64,000 nt of DNA, taken from NCBI RefSeq assembly GCF_000213175.1, contig NW_009799179.1, positions 9,780,978 through 9,844,977 on the forward strand, given 5' to 3'. Under the pieces are notes generated by a model that saw nothing but the letters and a program-made list of their open reading frames with translations, did not search any database and had not been told where the DNA came from. A program made the position numbers and the translations under genes. This stretch comes from Neurospora tetrasperma FGSC 2508. Its lineage: Eukaryota; Ascomycota; Sordariomycetes; Sordariales; Sordariaceae. Of the stretch, positions 34,187 through 43,600 are shown piece after piece (positions within the stretch are counted from its first letter, which is position 1; each line of letters begins with the position of its first letter).

Positions 34187-35693
34187 CTATAGCTTGCTCC
34201 CCTTCCCCTTCTTCTCAGGAGCAGCAGCCATAGCCATAGCCTCCGCCCTCTCCATCACCTCCAAATCCCTTGGCACCCTCACCGCCGTCTTAATCACCTT
34301 CTTCACCACCTCCCCTCCCTCTGTCTGTTCTTCCTTCACCTCTTCCACCTCTTCCATCCTGAAATCGACTAATACCACCCTCTCCACGTCTCCTCCTCGC
34401 CCACTGTCCATCAACTCCCGTCCCGGTTTTGCCAGTCCCAGAATCACCCGTCCGTTGCCATAGCTCCCCTGTTTAGCAAAGCTCACCACCTCAGGACTCA
34501 TGACCTTCTCCGCCCACGGGATGTCAGAGGTCGGATGCTTCACTGAACTCGTCGGTACCCGGCGCAGGAAGGAAACAAGCCTTTCGCGCTGCTCGTCGTA
34601 GTCGGAAGATTGTTTGGGCAGGAACCGGCTGATAAGGGTCAAGAGGTAGAACTGCGGTGGGTAAAGGATAATTTCGCCTGCTGAGGCCTTGGCCAGCCAG
34701 GTGGAAGGAGAATCAAACAGTGCGGCGGTGTGTTCTACGCCGCCATCGTGGGTAGGGGTTTGGACCACCGTTGTAGTCTGCGATTCGGCGGTGGTGGTGT
34801 TCAGGGGAAGCATGTACAGGTACATTTGCGTGGTGAACCGTTTGCGTTGGTTTTGGGGCGTGATCCAGCGGGTGAAGGGGATGAGGTTTTCTATATAGGT
34901 ATTTTTTGTTAGCTTCTTGTTTCCTCTTTTCCCCTTTTTCTTCTTTCCGTCATGACGAAGGACCAAAAGTGGAAGATAGAAAATAAGGCAAAGACTCACC
35001 AACATCAGCCACCCCACCTTTCCCCTCTAGCCAAGCAGTAAACTTGACCCGATCCCCAAATACCTCCCTTCGACCCTCTTCCAGCTCCTCCTCGCTCAAC
35101 TCCAACATTTCGTTTTCCCCACTACCACTACCATCTTTCCGTCTAGCCAACAAAATCCCACTCTCCTCAAATGTTTCCCTCACCGCCGCTAACCTGTACG
35201 CCTCACTGTCCCTGTGCAACTCCCCATCTTTCGCTGGCAACGGGTAATATTCACCCTCGTGAAACTCGGATAGATTTCCGCCAGGGAAGACGTGAGCAGA
35301 AGCAAAAGAGGTGGATTTGGCAACGCGGTGGAGTAGTAGGACTTGATTGATGGGAGAGAGTAGGATGACGGAAGACGAAGGGCGGATGGGAAGGGGGCCT
35401 TTGTCTGCCCCTGAGGAAGAAGAGGGTTTGGATAGGGGTGGGATTTCGGGTTTTGATGCCGGGGGCATGGTGGTGGTGAAGGGTCTTGTTGATGTTGGTG
35501 TTGGAGGGTTGTATCGGGATGTGTGGCGGGATCGGGATGCAGGCAGGGTCTTGCGGGGTGGGTGTTGTGGGATTCCGGAAAGACTGCTCAGCGTGCGTGT
35601 CTGGGATCGGAGAGTGGATGTTGACAAGTTGAAGTTGAAGACGTTGCTGGAGATGCCACTTCGAGTTGTGAAGCGGAAACGAGCCGAACTCAT
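34187..35693 (-). CDS. NUDT19-like Nudix hydrolase (likely CoA/acyl-CoA diphosphatase) with PTS1
   Basis: Two exons (35,000-35,693 and 34,187-34,890) give 465 residues. Residues of about 100-180 form the N-terminal half of the Nudix fold: SSSVILLSPINQVLLLHR, HVFPGGNLSEFH and the Nudix helix RLAAVRETFEESGILLARR (R-E-x-x-E-E-S-G core, metal-binding glutamates present). After an insertion, ENLIPFTRWITPQNQRKRF and FLPLN-type blocks match the C-terminal half of NUDT19/RP2 proteins, which hydrolyse CoA esters to 4'-phosphopantetheine and 3',5'-ADP in peroxisomes. The last three residues are SKL, a textbook peroxisomal type-1 signal. The first 75 residues are Arg/Ser/Thr-rich without acids, like a mitochondrial presequence, and an internal Met76 (MPPASKPEIPP) could begin a shorter form. 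Substrate is inferred from family. Confidence 0.85.
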
Positions 35694-36287
35694 GTTTTTG
35701 TTTCTCCCTTTGTTTCGAGATGTGAAGAGATGAGGCTGATAAAAAGCGAATCCACGTGTCTCTTTCGAAAAAATGGCTTTCCCCGGACTTGTTGCGAAGG
35801 GTTACGAATGCCGGAATCCCGTTCAACCTCGGTTCGTCCGTTGGGGTTTGCCTGGTGTTTACTTGATCGGTTCCAGGTTCCCCGCATCCGTCAGCCAAGA
35901 CAAATGGCCCTGAAAATAGTGGCCCCACAGCGCCTCTTTAGCGCACCGGGGCCCGGTTCCCGGCCCCTCTCCGGGGTGGGGACGCCGTTATCCCCGGATG
36001 TCCGTATCCACCGCCAGCGGCATCACCGCATCATTATTTGCAACTCTGCAAAACAACAGATAGGTAGGCTTCGATTCGGTCATAAAATCATCTTTCAATC
36101 ACTTCCCAAATGCGGATGTTTACTATAGGTGCGTGTGTGCACTTCAAGACGGGATGCAGTCGTATATCACCATGCCGTGGTTGGATGTAGAAGCTCGTCG
36201 TACTTTTTTTTTCACACATAAAAAGCCATAGCCAGGATCATAAACAACTACCCAACCCTAGGTCCCCAAGAACAACACTATCCCCTT
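35694..36287. other. Intergenic DNA between Nudix and photolyase genes
   Basis: It holds the Nudix promoter and the photolyase 3' region. No supported gene. Confidence 0.5.
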
Positions 36288-38280
36288 TCACAAATCCCTC
36301 GCCAGCCCTCTCTTGTAAGCATCCAACGCCCTGTCCCTTGCACCCGAATGCTCCACAATCGGCCTCGGATACCCCTTCTCCTCCAACTTCCTCTTGACCT
36401 TCTCACTTCCGCGTCCATAAGGATCATGGATCTCCCCACCTTTGCCGCCCTTCAAATCGGGAAGGTCCCTCAACTCCTCCACCCACTTCCTGATATAATC
36501 GCCATCAGGATCAAACTTCTCGCTCTGCAGCAGCGGGTTAAACACCCTGAAGTACGGCTGCGGGTCCACGCCCACAGAAGCAGCGAACCCCCACCCCCCA
36601 TTGTTGGAGGCAAAGTCCCCATCAATCAGGTGCTCCATGAAGTAGCGCTCGCCCATGCGCCAGTCTACTAGCAGGTCTTTGGCGAGGAAGGAGGCGACGA
36701 TCATGCGCAGGCGGTTGTGCATGTAGCCCGTGGCGAGGACTTGACGCATGGCGGCATCGATGATGGGGAAGCCGGTGCGTCCCTGAGTCCAGGCGTGGAA
36801 GTGGTCGACGTTGTAGGACCACTCGATGTTGGAGTAGGTGGGTTTGAAAGGTTTGTTCATGCTGCGATGAACGGTGTTAGGGCGAGTTGAAAACCTACTT
36901 GGTGACAGGAAGGTTGAAAACGTACCAGACATATGGCCAGTGAACCAAAACATGCTTATAAAAATCTCTCCATGCCACTTCAGAAATCCACCTCTGAATC
37001 CCCTCGTTCCCGCCATTCAGCTTCTTGGTATTGTTCCTGTCCCTCGCCGTGCGTATCGCCGTCCTGGCGCTCAATGTCCCCGAAGCAAAGTGCACTGAAA
37101 GGTTGCTCGTCCCCTGCATGGCCGGGATATTTCTCCTCTCTGCATACTTGCCGATAGCCTCGTCGCAGAACTTCTCCAGCCTTTTGAACGCTTCGTGCTC
37201 GCCTGCTGGCCATATAGAGTGGTACCGAGCTTTTTCGTCATCTTGCAGTCTTTTGCCCTCTGGAGCCTCAGGAATAGAGCAAGCGAAAAGGTTTTCGTGC
37301 TTCTCCTTTGTGCCGGGAGGGTTTGGCCCAGGCTTTTCGTAGATCTCCAAACACTCCGGGTTTTCTTCCACGTGCTTGATCCACGCTCGAAACCATGGGC
37401 TGTAAACGGCGTATTGCCCTCCGCTTCCACTTTGCAGTGCTCCTGGCATAACAACGCAGGTATCGTGAACCACGTCCGCTGCCATCTTCTCACCCTTCTC
37501 CCCTTCCGCCAGTAACTTGACCAGCTTCGCCTCCCTCCTCAACTCATCAACCTCATACTCCATTGCACAAAACAAATGACTAGCTCCCCAGCTCTTCATA
37601 AGTTCTTTTATCCTGTTTGGTACCTCTTTGCGTTTCTCCACCGTCTCCACCCACAGCGGAATCCCCAAATCCTCCAAGTCCGTCATCAAGACTTCCAAGG
37701 TCCTCAGCATAAAGTCCACCCTTATGGGAGCCCTCAGATGCGCTTCTAGATCCTCCGGACTCAACACGTAGAGACAGATCAAGGGCACCCCGGCCTCCTT
37801 GGCTTTCTGACTGGCTAGCCAGAGGGAGCGATTGTCGTGCAGTCGGAGATCCATCTTGAACCAGTGGACTACCGCTTGGCGGACTGGTAAAGACTTGCGC
37901 AGGGCGGCAGTCTCAGCTAGTGCGGCATAGAGAGTTTCGATAGGCCGGGGCAGTTCATTGTCGTTGTAGGCTTGGGCCCGCGCGTTGGACATTTCATGCG
38001 GGTAGAACTTGCGAAGGACAATGCCGTGGGTTTCGGAGTCCTTGTAAAAGGGGTGTGGTGCACGGAGGGGGTCCGAGGACGTGTTGGGGTTGGTGGGAGG
38101 AGCATCGGTGGTGGTTTTGCGCTTCTTGTCGGCTGAAGGGTTGCCATTGACGTGTGAGGTCTGAGGCGGCGCTGAGGCCTTGCGCTTACTGGGAGCCATG
38201 GTGGTCTTGAGCTTGAAGTGAAGAGAGGTCGGCGGGAAGACGCTTGTCTTTGGTGTCAAGGTGTGGATGGTGCGAAACAT
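36288..38280 (-). CDS. phr: Cyclobutane pyrimidine dimer DNA photolyase (class I)
   Basis: This flavoenzyme uses blue/near-UV light to split cyclobutane pyrimidine dimers. Two exons (36,926-38,280 and 36,288-36,861; donor GTACGT) give 642 residues, the length I recall for N. crassa PHR. After a basic N-terminal region, the alpha/beta photolyase domain starts near 138 (VVHWFKMDLRLHDNRSLWLA), which binds the folate antenna in the Neurospora enzyme. The FAD domain carries GTSNLSVHFASGTLSAR, RWISEVAWRDFYKHVLVHWP, TGFPIIDAAMRQV, MHNRLRMIVASFLAKDLL and NNGGWGFAASVGVDPQPYFR. The annotated start is MFRTIHTLTPK, an Arg/Thr/Ser-rich leader without acids, followed by a second Met at residue 28 (MAPSKRKASAPP) that begins a basic, nuclear-signal-like segment. 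Dual nuclear/mitochondrial targeting by start choice is therefore plausible but inferred. Upstream GATC motifs suggest light control. Confidence 0.97.
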
Positions 38281-38424
38281 GGAAGCTGTGTGAAAAAAAG
38301 GAGAGAGGAAAGAGAAACCATTCTGGCTTCACCATTGCGACAGCCGCCACAGGAGAACTAGGCACTTTCATAATGCGCGTGAGTGTGATTGCAAAGCGAT
38401 GATGCGAGGTTGTGTTTGTGCAAT

Positions 38425-38480
38425 CGGATCGCTCGATCTCTGCGATACGTCATGGTGTAATTGAATCGAGACGGATCGCC
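38425..38480 (+). promoter_or_regulatory. GATC/GATA cluster, possible White Collar light element of the photolyase gene
   Basis: GATC cores occur at 38,427-38,430, 38,435-38,438 and 38,474-38,477, with CGATA at 38,443-38,447, 145-200 bp upstream of the photolyase ATG. The White Collar complex of Neurospora binds imperfect repeats of GATC/CGATN type, and phr is light-induced in that genus. The site is a match by eye, not tested. Confidence 0.45.
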
Positions 38481-39403
38481 CACTCCGTTCCAGTTGCTTT
38501 GTTAGCGCATCTCCAGCGGATCTCCAAAATGCAGGGACATCCGATGACATGCGGGTTTCCATGGCAATTATGGGACGAACGAAAACAATAAGCATGGAGG
38601 GAGAGAGACAACTTGACGGAACTTACCTTTTTGAAACCGATTGCCCTGCAAACGGACTGGAGTCGTTCCCTTCGTTCTCGACATATCAGCACAAGTCACA
38701 AAAACAAAACCAAAAGACATAGCAGCCCTAGCGGGAGATTCAAACCCACGTCCATGAGAACTGGACCTCCAGACTGTGGAAACACAAATCGAATGATCAT
38801 GACAGCATGTAAGACTCGTATCTGTACCATGACGAATCACTCGCTCGTCACAGCCTTTCAAAGCCTCAATTTCAATTTGCGGCATGGAAGCTATCGAGGT
38901 AGCTCCAGAATCCCCAGCCTCGAGTATTGTAACCCGGGGAGACTTGTCTAGCCGGGGGATGTGTGTGTATGTTTTGCTCAATGTCACGGTCGATTGGGTT
39001 CGGTGTCATGAAATCGGATGTAAGATGTTCGGTGTTGGTGAGAAATCTGTAGACAGACGGTATGTGGACGGAACTCGTTCAGATCATCAATGCCAGTGTA
39101 TTTTTTCCGAATGAGAAACAATATCCTTCTGACGCCATTGAGCCTTTGTCAATCAAAGATGCATTTCCGCAAATCCCAGAGTTCCCAACCCAATGTCGTG
39201 GTCCCGCTGCCAGTAGTTGTTCGTCCCAAGTCGTTGCCTGCTTTTTTCCTACAGGTCGTTCTTGTGTCCAGATCGATCATGTCGGATATTGTCTGAATTG
39301 TTGGGTATCATATCAGCAAAACTGCTCTTCGGTCGAGATTGTCGATTTCGGATTTCGAATTCTCCGTACCATTGCCTCATTCGTTCAAAAACACTCCAGA
39401 CAT
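38481..39403. other. Intergenic DNA upstream of photolyase
   Basis: It contains the rest of the photolyase promoter and the S21 3' region. A stretch at 38,722-38,770 (minus strand) looks like a tRNA T-arm followed by a T run, but no complete tRNA can be folded. No protein gene is supported. Confidence 0.45.
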
Positions 39404-39741
39404 TTAGCGCTGGGGGTTCCAGACGGCCTTGAGGAGACCATCGCGCTGGGCAAGGCGGTTGAGGGAGTCGTCAGACTCGCCCATGGCGCGAACGAAGCCG
39501 GAGAGAGCGTAGATGATGTTCTCGCCCTGGATGGCACGGCCGTTCTCGTCGACCTTGGCGATGGTGATCTGGCAAGAACCGTGGTCCTTGGACTTGATGA
39601 TGCGGCCCGTCGCAGAGCACTTGCGGGGGACGTAACTAGACGAGAATTCCCGTCGTTAGCATTTCACCTCACGGGAAGAATGAAAAAAATCAGCATGGGG
39701 ACGGCATACAGGTCGACAATTTCGCCGCGATCGTTCTCCAT
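39404..39741 (-). CDS. rps21: 40S ribosomal protein S21 (eS21)
   Basis: This is a eukaryote-specific small-subunit protein that helps 40S maturation. Exon 1 is only 32 nt (39,710-39,741) and exon 2 is 39,404-39,635. The spliced 264-nt CDS encodes 87 residues, exactly the yeast length. The N-terminus [20 protein letters not shown] and the C-terminus [17 protein letters not shown], followed by NPQR, are diagnostic. The S21 start codon and the SLX4 start codon lie 528 bp apart on opposite strands, so they share one promoter region. Confidence 0.96.
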
Positions 39742-40269
39742 TTTGGCTGTCTTTGGGGGTGCTGAGACTGCGGTTGGGGGTGTGTGGTCTGGTGACGAGG
39801 AGCGGGCAACAAGCGCAGAATTTCCGACTTGGTCAACTTGAATTTCGACAACAAAATCGCAGTTTGGTGTGCAAGCCCCAAATGTGGGCTGCCCAGTGGT
39901 GCGCACGGACGCTTTTGGATGGTTTTTGTGGCTAGTGCCCGTCCTCAGGTGTGGCTGTGGTCTAGATGCTGCCTTCCCAAGTACTTTGTACCTGCACTAA
40001 CAACAACACCTGCACTGTCAGCTGATAGCGCGCTGTAGTCGTGATCGTGGTCCCTGCAAAGTGGAAGCCGTAGAGGTTCCCATCCTCGTCGCCTTCCTGC
40101 TTTGATTTCCGCGCGCGGCGCATCGAGTCGCCAAGTTGGCCCAGCGTCCACCACTAACTGAAGTCACATTTGCGCACTTGCTTCTCTTAGGCCCGGTACC
40201 TTCCACTTACTCTGCACATATCGATGGAGGAGGAGACGGTGTACTCTTCCCATCGCATCACCAGTTCGA
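39742..40269. promoter_or_regulatory. Shared divergent promoter of S21 and SLX4 genes
   Basis: 528 bp lie between two head-to-head start codons; both promoters must be here unless leaders are very short. CTGCACTAACAACAACACCTGCACTGT-like direct repeats near 39,990-40,020 are visible. No named site is assigned. Confidence 0.5.
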
Positions 40270-43200
40270 ATGGCGCACAATGACACGATAGACATCATCT
40301 CGTCGTCGCCCGAGTTCCCAGACATCAGCGTCCTAGTCGCAAAGGCAGCATCCAAGAAACCAGCGCTGCGACCCGGTAGCAATGCCACACCCATTCCCCG
40401 CGATGCAGTTGGGCTTGGAACCTTCACAAGCGCTGCTAGCATTTGGCACTTGTCGCAGGTCATGGAGGAAGAAAAGCCCACAAAAAATTCGTCATCTCGG
40501 CCAACAAAAGAGACTCTGACGATAGCAACATCAATGTCGACAGTAGCGGTTGAAGTGTCACCAACAACAACGACGGCCGTGTCTGAGGAGAAGCCGGGAA
40601 AGAAACCCAGGAAACCGAGGAAAAAGAAGGAGGAGGCAACAGCCGCCGTCGACGAAAATGCACCACCTAAACCACCAGCGAGAAGGGGGAGGCCGCCCAA
40701 GCAAAAGGACGTCGATGGACAACCTGCCTTACCCAAGTCCAAGGCTACGAAACCAGCGGCAAAACCACGGGCTTCGAGGAAGAAAGCTGAGACGGTGAGC
40801 AAGCATTTTGCCGCTTCTGCTCATGCTTCTACGGCCGATCCTCCTGTCCCAGCGGAACCCTCGAAAGATCCCGCTGCGTCGAAGCCTCCGAAACCCATAC
40901 CCGTACAAAGCATAGACGAGCCAGTCGACCTAGAACCAGCAGCAAGAAGAAGACTAGATTGGACGCCACCGCCAGATGACAGACCACCACCAGCTGTGGG
41001 CAACTCGTCTGTGGTCAAGGAGTTACCGTCTTCTACGACTTCCCATACCGAACCACCAGTGGCGTTTGGAAAGCTCTTGGATACATACGGCTGTGAACCA
41101 GAGACTATTCAGCCGAGTGAAAGCACTAAAGGTAATGTACTTGGGAAGAGAAAACTGATCGAGATGGTCGCTACGACTACGACTACGAACACTGCCACAG
41201 ACAAACCCACAAGTCCAGAGACGTCCCCAACCAAGCCCAAAGCCCCCAAGAAGAAGCCACGCACAATCACCGACCTAGCAACGGCCGCCTATAGAATACA
41301 AGACCCAGTTGACGATTCCATATCGACTGTGGCACCCAAACAAGACACTCTCCTGGGCTACATTGACGTGGAGGACGAGAATGCTACTATCAAACCAGGT
41401 GGCGCCAAGACAAAGGCCGCCTCCAAGAAGCCAGCAAAGGCCCGGGTCTCCAAGAAGAAGCCCGAGCCTCGAAAACAGCTGTTGCTATCTCCCCATAGCG
41501 CACTCAGGCAGGTCTCTGGTCAGAATTTTGTCTTTGGCACTTCCAGCCAGCTTGTGACGGAAGACACCGACCTCCTTCGTGCTTTGCACGAGTCGATGAA
41601 GACGGCGGGCAATGCGCAGGATAGCGATCCCTTCATGTCCAGTCCAGTCAGGTTCAGCAATATTGCTAGCAGGCGCAAGACGGGGAACAACAAGCTTTGG
41701 AAGGTTGGGGCTAGGGACGAGGACGGCGATCTGCTGGACTTGGAGATCTTTGATCTGACTGAAGCCGTGGAGGTACCGGAAGATGTGGTACAGCAAGCTG
41801 ACAAACCGGCTGCTGATGTGCCTGAACGGGAGGCAAGTCCTCGAAAACAAATCGAGCGTGAGGCGGAAAGAGCAATCGAAATATTTTCATCCGATCCCAT
41901 TGCCACCGAACGACTCACGATTACAGGACCCGAAACCCTGATCAGTACACTTTCAATAAAGGGAAAAGAGTCAGTTCGCCGTACTACGAAGCCTCCACCG
42001 CCAAATCCTGTTGCCCCGCCACGAGAAAGGACACCTCAACGAGCACGTCCGCCATCCCGAGATAGTCTTTCTTCTCGACTACGGAGTCCTCAAACGGAAA
42101 CATCTCCGAGACCGACCACACCTCCACGAGTAAGCGCTGTGCTCGACCTCGATTACGACTTGGACGACTACGAACCGCCACCAAGTAACCAAGAACATTA
42201 CCAGCTCCTTGAGCAGTCCCAGAAGACCAGTCCTTCCAAGACGCAGCAGCGGAAACAGCAGCAAACCCAGCAGCAGCAGCAGCAGCAGCAGAAAAAAAGG
42301 GACCCTCCACCCCGCCCAAAGTACGAGGTCTTTACTGATGCCCAACTAAGTCGGGAGATCGCCTCTTACGGATTTAAGCCGATCAAGAAGCGCACAGCTA
42401 TGATTCGTCTTCTCGAACAGTGCTGGGAAAGTAAGACGGGGGCAGCTACAGGCAAAAGCACAGGGCTAGGTGACAATACGTTGCAGGAAGGGACAGGGAG
42501 TTTGGAGCCCGCTCACCGATCCATCAATTCTGTTGCGGTATCTCCCGACCGAGGGAGGGGCCAAACAATACAAGGCGCACATATGCAAGAAGCAAGAGCA
42601 GGAATAAAAATGGCTGCGTCCGCTACAAAAAGACCAAGGAAGAAAGCCGTAGCTGCTTCTGCGTCTGCTCCGCGCACCTCCACCACGGAAAACCCACCAA
42701 AAGCAGCAACAGCAGCATCCACATCAACAACAACTGCACCATTACCTGTTCTCTCCGCATCAACCTCCAAGCGCCAACGCCGCACCTCGTTATCTCCGAT
42801 TCGCCCCCGCTCACCCATCCTCGAGATCCCCGACTCTGATATCGACATCTCCGATTCCGATCCATTCGCCTGCTCCCCGCCCGTCTCCTCACCCGATGCC
42901 TCCTCCTCTACATCCCACCTCTTCTCCACCCCCGAAAAGCACCACCAAGATCACAAACACGATCCGGCAGCAGAAATGTCCCTCATAACAGAGTGCGAGG
43001 AGTCCCTCCTGGACATGACCTCCCGCACGCCCTCGGAAGCTGATCTCTTCAAACACATAACCGAAGCCATCACCACCGCTCCCCGCACTACCAACCCTTC
43101 CGAGCCCTCTTGGCATGAGAAGATCCTCATGTACGACCCTATCATTCTGGAAGAGCTGACAGCGTGGTTGAATACGGCCGGAAAGGGACTGGATAGAGTT

Positions 43201-43314
43201 GGGTGGGAAGGATGCGAGGCAGGCACGGAGGAGGTGAGAAGGTGGTGCGAAAGTAAGGGCGTGGGGTGGGTATGGAGGGAGGGGAATAGGGGGCAGGTGA
43301 GGAAGAGATTTTGA
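40270..43314 (+). CDS. slx4: Structure-specific endonuclease scaffold SLX4
   Basis: SLX4 is the nuclear scaffold that activates the GIY-YIG nuclease SLX1 to cut branched DNA (flaps, replication forks, Holliday junctions). This single-exon gene encodes 1,014 residues. The first 680 are disordered and basic/Pro/Ser-rich, with an AT-hook-like RRGRPPK near residue 139, many potential phosphorylation sites and a short Gln run near 665-672. Residues of about 685-720 ([20 protein letters not shown], then [12 protein letters not shown]) form the SAP-like fold conserved in fungal SLX4. The C-terminal 60 residues ([20 protein letters not shown], then RVGWEG ... [20 protein letters not shown]) are the SLX1-binding conserved domain. 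Those last two blocks are decisive. No UBZ fingers are seen, as expected for fungal forms. Confidence 0.92.
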   Translation: MAHNDTIDIISSSPEFPDISVLVAKAASKKPALRPGSNATPIPRDAVGLGTFTSAASIWHLSQVMEEEKPTKNSSSRPTKETLTIATSMSTVAVEVSPTTTTAVSEEKPGKKPRKPRKKKEEATAAVDENAPPKPPARRGRPPKQKDVDGQPALPKSKATKPAAKPRASRKKAETVSKHFAASAHASTADPPVPAEPSKDPAASKPPKPIPVQSIDEPVDLEPAARRRLDWTPPPDDRPPPAVGNSSVVKELPSSTTSHTEPPVAFGKLLDTYGCEPETIQPSESTKGNVLGKRKLIEMVATTTTTNTATDKPTSPETSPTKPKAPKKKPRTITDLATAAYRIQDPVDDSISTVAPKQDTLLGYIDVEDENATIKPGGAKTKAASKKPAKARVSKKKPEPRKQLLLSPHSALRQVSGQNFVFGTSSQLVTEDTDLLRALHESMKTAGNAQDSDPFMSSPVRFSNIASRRKTGNNKLWKVGARDEDGDLLDLEIFDLTEAVEVPEDVVQQADKPAADVPEREASPRKQIEREAERAIEIFSSDPIATERLTITGPETLISTLSIKGKESVRRTTKPPPPNPVAPPRERTPQRARPPSRDSLSSRLRSPQTETSPRPTTPPRVSAVLDLDYDLDDYEPPPSNQEHYQLLEQSQKTSPSKTQQRKQQQTQQQQQQQQKKRDPPPRPKYEVFTDAQLSREIASYGFKPIKKRTAMIRLLEQCWESKTGAATGKSTGLGDNTLQEGTGSLEPAHRSINSVAVSPDRGRGQTIQGAHMQEARAGIKMAASATKRPRKKAVAASASAPRTSTTENPPKAATAASTSTTTAPLPVLSASTSKRQRRTSLSPIRPRSPILEIPDSDIDISDSDPFACSPPVSSPDASSSTSHLFSTPEKHHQDHKHDPAAEMSLITECEESLLDMTSRTPSEADLFKHITEAITTAPRTTNPSEPSWHEKILMYDPIILEELTAWLNTAGKGLDRVGWEGCEAGTEEVRRWCESKGVGWVWREGNRGQVRKRF

Positions 43315-43600
43315 GGAAATGGGTAGAGGTTTGCGCTGGCCGATGGAAAGGAGGCGGGGCGCTGACCTGGAGAGTTCCTTATGATGTTTCTTCGGCGGAC
43401 TGCCGGACCCACAGCTCCGATCATACCGGGACCGCCGGTCAGGTTCACGCAGCTGTCAATGACATTTGCAAATAAATGGCAACTTGCAGTTAATAAGATG
43501 CACAACCCAAGTACAAATACATCAACCTCGAGACTCTATTGAACAACGTTCATTGTCAACAATTAACTGGATCAACTGCGGATTTTCAGAAACCGACAAG

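Noticed and set aside
38715-38800. Possible tRNA on the minus strand (T-arm-like GTGGGTTTGAATCTCCC followed by a T run)
   Set aside because: No acceptor 5' strand, D-arm/A-box or closed anticodon arm can be found upstream within 180 bp, and the T stem has a mismatch. At most it is a tRNA 3' fragment.
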